Assembly (NCBI GenBank): GCA_964558455.1
Contig: CAZLEE010000001.1
Coordinates: forward strand, 1-64,000
DNA: 64,000 nt
Direction: 5' to 3'
Origin: DASRLE01 sp964558455
Lineage (GTDB): Bacteria > Verrucomicrobiota > Verrucomicrobiia > Limisphaerales > Palsa-1400
Positions 33,181-42,101 of the stretch are shown piece after piece (position 1 is the first letter of the stretch; every line of letters starts with the position of its first letter). The notes under the pieces are model-generated. The model did not search any database, was not told the DNA's origin, and was given only the letters and a program-made list of their open reading frames with translations. The translations under genes and the position numbers were made by a program.

Positions 33181-34562
33181 GCGCATCCTGCCTGACCGAT
33201 TCTGTCAACCGCATTGAAGGCCTTCTCCGCCGCGCCCAGACCACGCGGGTGGTGCGCAGTCACGGCCGGGTCGTCCAGCTTATCGGTTTGGTCATTGAGT
33301 CCGAAGGCCCCCTCGCCTCTGTCGGGGAGATTTGCCGGATCGAATCCGCCCGCCACGACGGTTACACGCTGGCCGAGGTTGTAGGTTTCAAGGATCACCA
33401 CGTATTACTCATGCCGCTGGGCGAGGTGAATGGCATTCATCCGGGCAGCGAAGTCATTGCCTTGGGCACCACCCTGCAAGTGCCGGTGGGCGAGACGCTG
33501 AAAGGCCGCGTCATCGACGGTTTGGGCGAACCTTTGGATGACAAAGGCCCGATTGAAGAGGATGCGTCGGTCAACTTGAATCAGCCCCCGCCGCACCCGC
33601 TGAAACGGCAACGCATCGGTCAGCCTTTTCGCACCGGAATCAAGGCGATTGACGCTTTCACCCCGTGCGGACGGGGCCAGCGTCTTGGTATTTTTGCGGG
33701 CAGCGGCGTGGGCAAATCGACCCTCCTGGGCATGATCGCCAGCCAGGCCGAGGCGGACGTCAACGTCATCGCCTTGATCGGGGAACGCGGTCGCGAAGTG
33801 CGCGAGTTTTTGGAAAAGGATTTGGACGAAGCGGGCCGCCGCAAATCGGTTGTGGTGGTGGCCACCTCCAACCAGCCGGCCATTGCGCGTTTGAAGGGGG
33901 CGTTCGTGGCCATGGCCATTGCCGAACATTTTCGTGACGCCGGCCAGAATGTTTTGTTGATGATGGATTCGGTGACCCGTTTTGCCATGGCGCAACGCGA
34001 AATCGGGCTGGCGGTGGGCGAACCGCCCGCCACGCGCGGTTACACGCCGTCCGTTTTTTCGCTCCTGCCCCGCTTGTTGGAGCGCGCCGGAGCGGGGGAG
34101 ACAGGCTCAATCACGGGTTTGTTCACCGTCCTGGTCGAAGCCGACGACATGAACGATCCCATTGCCGATGCGGTTCGCTCCATTCTTGACGGTCACATTG
34201 TGTTGACTCGCGAGTTGGCCACGCAAAACCATTATCCGGCCATTGATGTGCTGGAAAGCGTCAGCCGTTTGACCCGGGATTTGGCCACCGCCCAACAACA
34301 GCAATTGCTTTCCCGCGCCCGTCAGGCCATGGCCACGTATCGCAAGAATCAGGATTTGATCAACATTGGCGCCTATCCCGCCGGAACCAATCCGGTGATT
34401 GATCAGAGCATCCATCTGCACGAGCCGTTGAAAACATTTTTGAACCAGGCGGTGGAAGACGGATTCTCCATCCCGCAGACCTGGTCGCTGTTGGAGAAGA
34501 CGCTGGCGACGCCCCTGCCTTCTCCCAAGCCTGTGATGGCCGGCGGACGGAAAACAATTTAA
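33177..34562 (+). CDS. fliI: Flagellar type III export ATPase FliI
   Basis: 461 residues, hexameric F1-beta-like ATPase that unfolds export substrates. Walker A GSGVGKS is at residues 175-181, Walker B in VLLMMDSVTRFAMAQREIG, and the family block GYTPSVFSLLPRLLERAGAG follows. The N-terminal cap domain (VVRSHGRVVQLIGLVIES) and C-terminal helical region are complete. Starts inside the fliH stop codon. A seven-base gap separates it from fliJ. Confidence 0.98.
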   Translation: MSASCLTDSVNRIEGLLRRAQTTRVVRSHGRVVQLIGLVIESEGPLASVGEICRIESARHDGYTLAEVVGFKDHHVLLMPLGEVNGIHPGSEVIALGTTLQVPVGETLKGRVIDGLGEPLDDKGPIEEDASVNLNQPPPHPLKRQRIGQPFRTGIKAIDAFTPCGRGQRLGIFAGSGVGKSTLLGMIASQAEADVNVIALIGERGREVREFLEKDLDEAGRRKSVVVVATSNQPAIARLKGAFVAMAIAEHFRDAGQNVLLMMDSVTRFAMAQREIGLAVGEPPATRGYTPSVFSLLPRLLERAGAGETGSITGLFTVLVEADDMNDPIADAVRSILDGHIVLTRELATQNHYPAIDVLESVSRLTRDLATAQQQQLLSRARQAMATYRKNQDLINIGAYPAGTNPVIDQSIHLHEPLKTFLNQAVEDGFSIPQTWSLLEKTLATPLPSPKPVMAGGRKTI

Positions 34563-34568
34563 GCGCGC

Positions 34569-35039
34569 ATGAAACCTTTTCACTTCACCTTGGAATCCGT
34601 GGCCACCTTGCGCCGGCGGCAGGAGCAGAGGGCCATGGAAAAATATGCGCAAAGCCTGCTCGCCCGCCATCAGGCGGTGGAAAATCTCGAACGGGTCGGC
34701 CGGGATTTGAGCGCGTGCCGGGAGATGTTGCGCGGCCAGATGTCCGGCGGTTGCACGGCGGCGAAGGCCGTCCAAACCCGGGTTTATGAAAGTTCGCTGA
34801 TGCAACGCCGCGACGAATGCGCGCGCGCGCTGGAAAACGCGGAACGCCGGGTGAACGCGGAGCTGCATGTCATGTTGCAGGCGCGCCAGCAACGGGAGAT
34901 TGTGGATAAATTTTTTGACAAACAAAAGGCCGGTTACGAGCACGAGCAGGCGCGCGCCGAACAGAAGAACCTGGATGAGATGGCCGGGCGCAGGAGCAAA
35001 TCCATCTTCGCCTGGAAACAAGCGGAAAATTCCCTATGA
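34569..35039 (+). CDS. fliJ: Flagellar export chaperone/ATPase stalk FliJ
   Basis: 156 residues, nearly all coiled coil: FTLESVATLRRRQEQRAMEK, then long Arg/Glu/Gln helices (ARQQREIVDKFFDKQKAGYE). FliJ is the gamma-like stalk of the FliI hexamer and connects it to FlhA. The position between fliI and fliK-like genes and its length fit the family. It overlaps the next ORF by ATGA. Confidence 0.9.
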   Translation: MKPFHFTLESVATLRRRQEQRAMEKYAQSLLARHQAVENLERVGRDLSACREMLRGQMSGGCTAAKAVQTRVYESSLMQRRDECARALENAERRVNAELHVMLQARQQREIVDKFFDKQKAGYEHEQARAEQKNLDEMAGRRSKSIFAWKQAENSL

Positions 35040-35632
35040 TCAAACTGCTTACCACCCCTTGGATGACATCGCTGGTCAGCGTCCTCATTTACCTGGGCGC
35101 CATGGTGATGTTCTGGAAAACCCCGCCGCTGCCCAAGCCCGCGCCCGAGGTTGTTTCGACCGGAAAACGCCTGGGGCCTTCATGGGATTTTATCAACCCG
35201 GAAGCGGATCAACTCATGGCCGAACTGAAGACGGAAAAAGCCGCGCTCTCCAAAAAAGAGCAGGACCTCAGCGACCTCGCCGTCCGGTTGCAGGCGGAGC
35301 AGGCGGAAATGAATCTGGTCACGCAGTCCGTCCGGCAATTGCAGGTGGATTTTGATCAAAATGTGTTGCGCATCGGAGTGGAGGAAACGGCCAATTTGAA
35401 AAAATTGGCCAAGGTTTATGCGAACATGGACCCGGCCAGCGCGGCCAAGATTATCCAGGAAATGGATGATGTGGGGATAATCAAAATAATGGTTTTTATG
35501 AAGGACACGGAAACAGCCGTCGTTTTGGAAGCCATGGCCAAGATGGGCCAGACTCAAGCCAAACGCGCCGCTGCTCTCTCCGACCGGCTTCGCCTGGCTT
35601 CATTCCGCAACTCCACCCCCTCTCCCAAATGA
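35036..35632 (+). CDS. MotE-like MgtE-N domain protein
   Basis: 198 residues. One N-terminal membrane helix (SLVSVLIYLGAMVMFW), a periplasmic coiled coil (LKTEKAALSKKEQDLSDLAVRLQAEQ) and a C-terminal MgtE intracellular-N-like fold (LAKVYANMDPASAAKIIQEM, TAVVLEAMAKM). This is the architecture of MotE/FliK-adjacent chaperones found between fliJ and fliK in alphaproteobacteria and epsilonproteobacteria, where MotE stabilises MotC or the stator. Overlaps both neighbours by ATGA. Function in this phylum is inferred from position and architecture. Confidence 0.75.
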   Translation: MIKLLTTPWMTSLVSVLIYLGAMVMFWKTPPLPKPAPEVVSTGKRLGPSWDFINPEADQLMAELKTEKAALSKKEQDLSDLAVRLQAEQAEMNLVTQSVRQLQVDFDQNVLRIGVEETANLKKLAKVYANMDPASAAKIIQEMDDVGIIKIMVFMKDTETAVVLEAMAKMGQTQAKRAAALSDRLRLASFRNSTPSPK

Positions 35633-38600
35633 TGGATCATTCCTCTGTGGGCGGCGCGACGACCTCGCCGGCCTTGGCGGGAGGTGTCTTCGCCTTGATT
35701 GCGGTAACGCCCGCAGCGGCGGCTGCGGCCTTGGAGGATTTTTTGAGCGTGATGTCGCATGCGACTCGCGATGATTTGGCAAAATCAACCGGTGGCGCAA
35801 CAGTTTCCCCGGATGTGTCATCGTCCGGCCAGGATGCGTCGCCATCCATTGTGGCGCAGCCAATCGCGGGAGGCGTGACGGGCCGGGCGGCATTTTATCG
35901 GCAGAATATTTTCAATCCGCCATCTTCCGCCGCCGCCACTTCCAAAAACGCAACCGTTGCGGGCGCGCCTGCGGCTTTGCGGACAACATCCGCATCTCCA
36001 AAAAAACTGGCGCAATCGAAGGTTGCCACCGTGTCCGCTGTTCAACAGGGCAACTTGGCGAACAAATCCATTTCTATTGCGCCTGCCGTTCAACAGAGTG
36101 AGTTGACGGGTAAATCCACCGCACTTGCCGCTGTGGAGCAGGGGCAGAGCGGGTTGGTGAATGAATCCATTGCGTCCGTCGTTCAACCATGCGAGTCAGC
36201 GGGCGAATCCGTTTCCATCACGCCCGCCGTCCAACAGGGCAAGTCAGCGAGTAAATCCACCACGCCCGCTGTTCAACAAGGACAGGGTGAATTGACGGGC
36301 AAACCCGTTGCGCCCGCGATTCAACAGAACGAGTTGGTGAATGAATCCATCGTGTCTGTCGTTCAACAAGACGGGTTGGCGGGCAAACCCATTTCCATTA
36401 CGACAACCGCCCAACAAGGCGGATCAGCGGATAAACCTGTTGCGTCCGCTGCTCAACAGGGACAAGGCGAATTGGCAGATAGACCTGCCGCACCTGTGGT
36501 TCAGCAAGACGGGTTGGCGGGTAAATCCATTGCTATTACGACCATCGTCCAACAGGGTGGGTCAGCAAATGAACCCGCTACGTTTGTTGTTCAGCAGGAC
36601 GGGCCGGTCAGTAAATCCATTTCCACTGCGACCGTCATCCAGCAGGGCGAGTCGGCGGGCAAACCTGCCGTGACCGTCGTGCAACAGGAACCGGTCGGGT
36701 TGGCCGGCAAACCGGCTGCGCCCGCCGAGCAAGACGAACTGGTGAACGAATCCACCGCGTCTGTTGCTCAACAAGGCGAGTCGGTGAGCAAATCCATTTT
36801 TATTACGACCACCGTCCAACAGGACGGATCAGCAAACAAACCCGCCGCGCCTGCCGTTCAGCAAGACGAGTTGGCGAGTAAATCCATTTCCACTGCGACC
36901 GTCGTCCAACAGAGCGAGTCAGCAAGCAAACCTGCCGTGACCGTCGTGCAACAGGAACCGGTCGGGTTGGCCGGCAAACCGGCTGCGCCCGCCGAGCAAG
37001 ACGAATTGGTGAATGAATCCACCGCGTCTGTTGCTCAACAAGACGAGTTGGTGAGCAAACCCATATCCATTACGACAACCGTCCAACAGGACGGATCGGC
37101 AGATCAACCTGTTGTATCCGCTGCTCAGCAGGGGCAAGGCGAATTGGCAGATAAACCTGCCGCGCCTGCCGTTCAGCAAGACGGGGCGGTCAGTAAATCC
37201 ATTTCCACTGCGACCATCGTCCAGCGGGACGAGTCAGCGGGCAAACCTGCCGTGGCCGTCGTGCAACAGGAACCGGTCGGGTTGGCCGGCAAACCGGTTG
37301 CGCCCGCCGAGCAAGACAAATTGGTGGACGAATCCACCGCGTCTGTTGCTCAACAAGGCGAGTTGGTGAGCAAACCCATTTCCATTACGACAACCGTTCA
37401 ACAGGGCGCGTTGGCGAACGAACCTGCCGCATCCGCTATTCGGCAGGGACAGAATGAATCGACAGACAAACCTGTTGCGCCTGATGTTCAGCAAGACGAG
37501 GTTGCGAGCGAATCCATTTCCATCACGCCCCCCGTCCGGCAGGACGAGTCAGCGAGCAAACCTGCCGTGACCGTCGTGCAACAGGAACAGGTCGGGTTGG
37601 CCGGCAAACCCAGTGCGCCCGCCGTTCAGCAAGACGAGTCGGCGGATTCTCCGTCCGCGCCGGTGGTGGCCGAAATTGCCGACAATGCTCCGCTTCCGGC
37701 GCAAACACCAACGCCGTCACTTAATTTGCCGGGCGATGCGGCGGGGTCCGATGTTCTTGCGGCGGCGGTTTCCGCGCCTGTCCCCGCTCAACCGTCGTTG
37801 GTTTCCAATGCGGCCATGACCAAAACAACCGTATCCGGGCGCGAAGTCCAGGCGAGCCGATCCCAATCCACGCGGAGCGATGCGGATGTCGCGGGCAAGA
37901 TGGCCAATCCGCCGCGCGTCACGGACGATTCGGAAGTTAAACCTGCCGCCAAAGTGGCGCCGGCTGCATCCCTGCCTGCACAGGGGAAGGCAAAGGAAAC
38001 CAGCGCAGTGGCAGGAGGAACGGATCACGCGAACGGTCAGGCGGCATCGCCGGAGGTAACAACGACATCTTTGCCGCAGGCGCCAGCGGCGGATCTTTCC
38101 ATCACACCGGCGATGGCCGGCGTTGAGATTGATGGCACGGTGAGTGCTTTAAATGGCCAACAGATGAAATCGACGCCAGAAAAGGACGAAATTGCCGGGC
38201 TTGCCGCGCAAAAAATGCCGGGGGCACCCTGGCTGGCTGGCGTTTCTGTCAAAGCGTCGGATAATTTGGCCGTCGATTCCGATTCTGGTCCGTCAACCTC
38301 CGGGAATGTGATATCGGCGTCGTCCGTTGTCATCAACATGGCGGCCAAAACGGCGGAGACCACTTTGGGGGCGGTTGCAACAGCCGTCCCGGCTTCTTCC
38401 GCCGATCACGCCGCGGCGCAGGTGGAGCGTCTGGGAAATTGGGTGACTCAACAAGTTGTCATGGTGCAACAGTCCGGGATCAATAACATTGCGGTTTCGC
38501 TCAAACCCAATGCGGAGACCGAGCTGAGTTTGCAATTGACAAGTCACAACGGGCGGATTGAGGCAACCCTGAGTTTGGAACGGGGGGCCATGCCCGGGCT

Positions 38601-38853
38601 GGAGAGTCACTGGAAAGATTTGCAGGAATCCCTCAGCCGGCAAAACGTGCAACTGCTTCCGCTGGAAAATAAAACGGCGGCCAGGACGTCCGCTTTGAAT
38701 TCGTCCTTCGACAGTTCGTCACAAAACTCCCGGCGGCAGAGCCGGGATACAGAACAAGAGTGGGTGCCGGCAGGGGAGATGGCGGCGCCGCTCGCAACCG
38801 GTAAAACAAAAGCCACGGCGACTTCCCGGCGGGGATGGGAATCCTGGGCCTGA
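35629..38853 (+). CDS. fliK: Flagellar hook-length control protein FliK with giant tandem repeat
   Basis: 1074 residues against 350-650 for typical FliK. The C-terminal 150 residues carry the type III substrate-switch domain (ISLKPNAETELSLQLTSHNG then EATLSLERGAMPGLE), which contacts FlhB to switch export from hook to filament. The N-terminal part holds an Ala-rich stretch and then about 36 tandem units of 14-16 residues based on VQQDxLAxKPxxIT (residues about 138-680, bases 36040-37668). Remainder is Pro/Ala/Ser-rich, presumably disordered. FliK works as a molecular ruler whose length sets hook length in Salmonella, so this form should specify a very long hook. It starts in the stop codon of the previous gene. 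Confidence 0.92.
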   Translation: MMDHSSVGGATTSPALAGGVFALIAVTPAAAAAALEDFLSVMSHATRDDLAKSTGGATVSPDVSSSGQDASPSIVAQPIAGGVTGRAAFYRQNIFNPPSSAAATSKNATVAGAPAALRTTSASPKKLAQSKVATVSAVQQGNLANKSISIAPAVQQSELTGKSTALAAVEQGQSGLVNESIASVVQPCESAGESVSITPAVQQGKSASKSTTPAVQQGQGELTGKPVAPAIQQNELVNESIVSVVQQDGLAGKPISITTTAQQGGSADKPVASAAQQGQGELADRPAAPVVQQDGLAGKSIAITTIVQQGGSANEPATFVVQQDGPVSKSISTATVIQQGESAGKPAVTVVQQEPVGLAGKPAAPAEQDELVNESTASVAQQGESVSKSIFITTTVQQDGSANKPAAPAVQQDELASKSISTATVVQQSESASKPAVTVVQQEPVGLAGKPAAPAEQDELVNESTASVAQQDELVSKPISITTTVQQDGSADQPVVSAAQQGQGELADKPAAPAVQQDGAVSKSISTATIVQRDESAGKPAVAVVQQEPVGLAGKPVAPAEQDKLVDESTASVAQQGELVSKPISITTTVQQGALANEPAASAIRQGQNESTDKPVAPDVQQDEVASESISITPPVRQDESASKPAVTVVQQEQVGLAGKPSAPAVQQDESADSPSAPVVAEIADNAPLPAQTPTPSLNLPGDAAGSDVLAAAVSAPVPAQPSLVSNAAMTKTTVSGREVQASRSQSTRSDADVAGKMANPPRVTDDSEVKPAAKVAPAASLPAQGKAKETSAVAGGTDHANGQAASPEVTTTSLPQAPAADLSITPAMAGVEIDGTVSALNGQQMKSTPEKDEIAGLAAQKMPGAPWLAGVSVKASDNLAVDSDSGPSTSGNVISASSVVINMAAKTAETTLGAVATAVPASSADHAAAQVERLGNWVTQQVVMVQQSGINNIAVSLKPNAETELSLQLTSHNGRIEATLSLERGAMPGLESHWKDLQESLSRQNVQLLPLENKTAARTSALNSSFDSSSQNSRRQSRDTEQEWVPAGEMAAPLATGKTKATATSRRGWESWA
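36040..37668 (+). repeat. Tandem repeat array inside fliK
   Basis: About 36 units of 42-48 bases encode 14-16-residue blocks starting VQQ or AQQ. Superimposed on them is a near-identical higher-order repeat: a segment including GTGCAACAGGAACC begins at about 36670, 36937, 37252 and 37567, distances of 267, 315 and 315 bases (89, 105 and 105 codons). All units are multiples of three, so copy-number change would keep the frame. Confidence 0.92.
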
Positions 38854-38860
38854 AATATTT

Positions 38861-39280
38861 ATGTCAACCACCGCAATTAATTCCAATACAAACAGCGCGG
38901 CCGCCAGTTCCAGTCAGACGTTGAACCAGGCGGACTTTTTGAAATTGCTGGTCACACAAATGACCTCGCAAGATCCGCTGAACCCGCAGAGCGACACCGA
39001 TTTTGCCGCGCAACTGGCGCAATTCAGCTCGTTGCAGGAAACCACCAACATGGCCGGCTACATGCAAACCCTGCAAGCCGATTCAATGATTGGCATGAAT
39101 GTGAATGTGGCTTCCGCCGCCAACAGCGCCCAACAGGTCAGCGGCGTGGTGAGCGGAGTGGACATATCGTCCGGCACGCCGGAAATTTCAGTGAATGGGG
39201 AGGATTATTCATTAAGCCAGGTGTCCTCCATCACTCCCGCGACGACCCAAACAGCCGCCAGTTCCGGCGCATCCCAGTAA
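38861..39280 (+). CDS. flgD: Flagellar hook-capping protein FlgD
   Basis: 139 residues. FlgD caps the growing hook so FlgE subunits can polymerise. The N-terminal export/assembly segment is clear: LNQADFLKLLVTQMTSQDPLNPQSDTD followed by FAAQLAQFSSLQETTNM. The C-terminal part is short and ends in a Thr/Ala/Ser tail (TTQTAASSGASQ), so the Tudor/Fn3-like region is reduced compared with Salmonella (232 residues). It starts eight bases after fliK and precedes flgE, normal order. Confidence 0.93.
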   Translation: MSTTAINSNTNSAAASSSQTLNQADFLKLLVTQMTSQDPLNPQSDTDFAAQLAQFSSLQETTNMAGYMQTLQADSMIGMNVNVASAANSAQQVSGVVSGVDISSGTPEISVNGEDYSLSQVSSITPATTQTAASSGASQ

Positions 39281-39340
39281 TCCATGAATCCAGTCAAGTA
39301 ACTCGTAAACCCAGTCGATAACCCCTAACACAAAAAATAT

Positions 39341-40168
39341 ATGCTTAGTTCTTTAAGTTCAGGCCTCAGTGGTCTCGACAACTTCCAGGAGCAAATGAAC
39401 GTGATTGGCAACAATATCGCCAACATCAACACCACCGGTTTCAAAGACGGTGAGGTTAGTTTTGCCGACACGTTCTGCAACACCGTCCAGGGCGGTTCTT
39501 CCACCATCCCGGCCATGCAGGTCGGCACGGGTGTTGAGATAACTGCCACGGGCAGCAATTGGTCGCAAGGATCGCTGACTACCACGGGTGTGGCGAGCAA
39601 TCTGGCCGTGTCCGGCGCCGGTTTTTTCACGGTGGTTGATCCGACCACAGGCAGCTCGTATGTCACACAGGACGGTTCATTTACAGTGAACTCGACCGGC
39701 CAGTTGGTCACGGCCAACGGGGACATCGTGCAGGGCTACAACAGCAGCAGTTTGTCCACCATTGGCAACCTGACTCTCAATATCACCGGTTCCACCAGCA
39801 CCTCGCCCATCTCCTCCTACGCCATTAACAAACAGGGTCAAATCACCGTGACTCAAAGCGACGGCACGAACTTTGTCTGCGGCCAGGTCCTGCTGCAGAA
39901 CTTCCAGGATCCGAACATGCTGACCAACGTGGGCAACAACCTGTATTCCAACACCGCGAATGCGGGGCCGACCACGCCTACGGCGGTCGCGCCGGGAAGC
40001 AACGGTTTGGGCACCATCGAATCAGGCGAACTGGAAGGTTCCAACGTGGATCTTTCGACCGAGATGACAAACCTGATCACCGCCCAACGCGCTTTTGAGG
40101 CAAACTCAAAGATCATCACCACCAGCAACGAATTGCTCCAAACCGTGGTGAATCTGCAACAAGGTTAA
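39341..40168 (+). CDS. flgE: Flagellar hook protein FlgE (short form)
   Basis: 275 residues, shorter than most FlgE (400 or more). The N-terminal helix MLSSLSSGLSGLDNFQEQMNVIGNNIANINTTGFK-type start and the C-terminal ESGELEGSNVDLSTEMTNLI with RAFEANSKIITTSNELLQTVVNL are conserved rod/hook features; the middle has the FlgE/F/G beta core (TQDGSFTVNSTGQLVT). Because flgF and flgG are found elsewhere (51831 and 52584) and flgD precedes it, FlgE is the best call. The missing outer D2/D3 domain means a thin hook. Confidence 0.9.
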   Translation: MLSSLSSGLSGLDNFQEQMNVIGNNIANINTTGFKDGEVSFADTFCNTVQGGSSTIPAMQVGTGVEITATGSNWSQGSLTTTGVASNLAVSGAGFFTVVDPTTGSSYVTQDGSFTVNSTGQLVTANGDIVQGYNSSSLSTIGNLTLNITGSTSTSPISSYAINKQGQITVTQSDGTNFVCGQVLLQNFQDPNMLTNVGNNLYSNTANAGPTTPTAVAPGSNGLGTIESGELEGSNVDLSTEMTNLITAQRAFEANSKIITTSNELLQTVVNLQQG

Positions 40169-40181
40169 GGGCTAAACCCAT

Positions 40182-40802
40182 ATGGCCAGCACACCAAACG
40201 AGCAACCGCGGACGCGGGAGGAAGCGAAAGCTTCGGACAGCGGCAAGGCAGGCGCCGCCGACGCCAAGGGCGAAGGCAAGGCGGCAGTTTCCGCGCCGGG
40301 CGGCGGTCTCAAACCGTGGCTGCCGCTGATTGTCGCCGTGGTGTGCATGCCGATGCTGGCCTTTGCCACCATGCGTCTTGTCTTGCTGCCAAAGCTGGAA
40401 CGCGCCGTGAACCAGACCAAGCCCGGCGCAGCGGTCTCCAACGCGTCAGCCGAAACGGCGGGGTCCGAAAAGGAAGGGGAAAAGGCGGGTGGCGACAAAG
40501 CCAAAGTGACCGTGGCGTTGAGCAAAATGCTGGTGAACGTGGCGGGCACGATGGGGACGCGTTACCTGATGACCAGCGTGACGCTGGTTGGGAACACCCC
40601 GGACTTTAAAAGCAAGGTGGACGAGAACAAGGATCAACTCATGGATCTGGCGACCAGCACGCTTAGCAGCAAGACCATTGCCGATCTGGAAAAGCCCGGT
40701 GCGCGCAACGTCATCCGGGCGGAGTTGATGACTGTGTTCAATGAAGCGCTGGGCGCGCCTTTGGTGCAGGAAATTTACATCACCGAATTGGCTATCCAAT
40801 AA
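40182..40802 (+). CDS. fliL: Flagellar basal body protein FliL
   Basis: 206 residues. FliL is a single-pass inner-membrane protein that surrounds the stator. The cytoplasmic N-terminus is Ala/Glu/Lys-rich (about 45 residues), the membrane helix is WLPLIVAVVCMPMLAFATMRL, and the stomatin-like periplasmic domain follows (VNVAGTMGTRYLMTSVTLVG, KVDENKDQLMDLATSTL, IRAELMTVFNEALG). Ends LAIQ. Operon with fliM; gap of nine bases. Confidence 0.93.
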   Translation: MASTPNEQPRTREEAKASDSGKAGAADAKGEGKAAVSAPGGGLKPWLPLIVAVVCMPMLAFATMRLVLLPKLERAVNQTKPGAAVSNASAETAGSEKEGEKAGGDKAKVTVALSKMLVNVAGTMGTRYLMTSVTLVGNTPDFKSKVDENKDQLMDLATSTLSSKTIADLEKPGARNVIRAELMTVFNEALGAPLVQEIYITELAIQ

Positions 40803-40811
40803 ATTCCGCCC

Positions 40812-41828
40812 ATGAACGAAGACACCGCCCGCCTTGAGCAGTCCGAGCCGACCCCTTCCATTTTTGAAGGCGGAGGCAACGTGGGCCTGGCGTTGGCGGA
40901 AGGCGAAGCGCCCCGGCAAGGGACATTGCGCTGCCATGACTTCCGGAATCCATTGCTCCTGTCGTCGCTGGAATCGCACAAATTGCGCTTGCGGCAGGAG
41001 GAAATCATGCGGCAGGTGGCGGCGCGGATTTCGGTTCATTTGCATCTGGAATTTTCGTTGAAAATTGTCAGCTTGCAGACCCTCACTTACCAAAGTCTGG
41101 CGGAAAGCTGGAAAGTTCCGTCCCATTTCAATTTGTTCAAGATGGAACCCTTGCGCGGGGTGTCCATTCTTGACATATCGAGCGAGCTTGGTTTTTGCCT
41201 GATGGACCGTTTGATGGGCGGCCCGGGCCACGGCTGCGGACCGGGGCAGGAGATCAGCGACATCGAGAAGGTGTTGCTGGAGCAAACAGTGCAAGTCTTC
41301 ATGGAGGAATGGTGCCGCCATTGGGCCGCGATCAAGGAATTGAAACCCGTCGTACTGGGCTACGAAAACAAGGGTGATTACATTCAGGCGGCATCGGGCG
41401 AAACGGTCATGCTGGTCATCACCATGGAAGGCGGATTGGCCGGGCGGACCGGACAAATCCAGATGAGCGTGCCTTACGCGGCCCTGGAGCCGTTGATCAA
41501 ACGGATCTGCCAGGGGGCAGACACGCCCGCAATCCCTGCAACTCCGGCCGTTCCAGCGCCGCCGCGCGCGCCGGCCGCTCCTGCGCCGGTGTTGAAATGG
41601 AACAACTGCTTTAATGACGTTTGCGTTCCGGTCACGGCGGAATGGGAGGGGCTGGAACTGACCGCGCGCCAGATCCTGGCGCTGAAAGTCGGCGACGTTC
41701 TGCCGCTGGCTGCGCAGCATCTGCAACGTATTAACGTGCGTGTGGCTGACACTCTTAAATTTTACGGGCGCCCCGGAGCGCAATCGGGGCAATGGGCGGT
41801 GGAACTGACCCAAGTGATCAAATCGTAA
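40812..41828 (+). CDS. fliM: Flagellar motor switch protein FliM, divergent N-terminus
   Basis: 338 residues. The CheC-like middle domain holds the FliG-binding GGPGHG loop (DRLMGGPGHG) and SSELGFCLMDRLMGG; the C-terminal SpoA domain (residues about 265-335) follows an Ala/Pro linker (PATPAVPAPPRAPAAPAP). The usual CheY-P-binding N-terminus (LSQxEIDALL) is absent; the protein begins with EDTARLEQSEPTPSIFEGGG instead. This suggests altered switching. Start codon choice is supported by spacing (nine bases after fliL). Confidence 0.92.
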   Translation: MNEDTARLEQSEPTPSIFEGGGNVGLALAEGEAPRQGTLRCHDFRNPLLLSSLESHKLRLRQEEIMRQVAARISVHLHLEFSLKIVSLQTLTYQSLAESWKVPSHFNLFKMEPLRGVSILDISSELGFCLMDRLMGGPGHGCGPGQEISDIEKVLLEQTVQVFMEEWCRHWAAIKELKPVVLGYENKGDYIQAASGETVMLVITMEGGLAGRTGQIQMSVPYAALEPLIKRICQGADTPAIPATPAVPAPPRAPAAPAPVLKWNNCFNDVCVPVTAEWEGLELTARQILALKVGDVLPLAAQHLQRINVRVADTLKFYGRPGAQSGQWAVELTQVIKS

Positions 41829-41837
41829 GCGAGCATT

Positions 41838-42101
41838 ATGGAACCAACCGAAAAAAACTCTCCAGGCCTCGAAGTGTTGCTGGGCGTCAAAGTCAAACTG
41901 ACCGCGGAACTTGGCTCGTGCCAGTTGCCCATGCGCGATGTCCTGCAATTTAATGTCAGTTCCATAGTCAAACTGGACAAGACAACGCAGGCGCCGGTGG
42001 ACCTCTACGCCAACCAGACCCGCATCGCGCGGGGCGAAGTGGTGGTGGTGGACGATTCTTACGGCATCAAAATCACCGAGATATTTGGAGTCAATCCATG
42101 A
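41838..42101 (+). CDS. fliN: Flagellar motor switch protein FliN
   Basis: 87 residues, a single SpoA domain: LLGVKVKLTAELGSCQLPMRDVLQF, VVDLYANQTRIARGEVVVVD-type core and the closing GIKITEIFG. FliN forms the base of the C ring with FliM and docks FliH. The N-terminal extension found in proteobacterial FliN is nearly missing. It overlaps fliO by ATGA and follows fliM by nine bases. Confidence 0.96.
   Translation: MEPTEKNSPGLEVLLGVKVKLTAELGSCQLPMRDVLQFNVSSIVKLDKTTQAPVDLYANQTRIARGEVVVVDDSYGIKITEIFGVNP

Noticed and set aside
36040..37668. Possible CRISPR-like array
   Set aside because: Units are 42-48 bases with no unique spacers and form a continuous reading frame in fliK.
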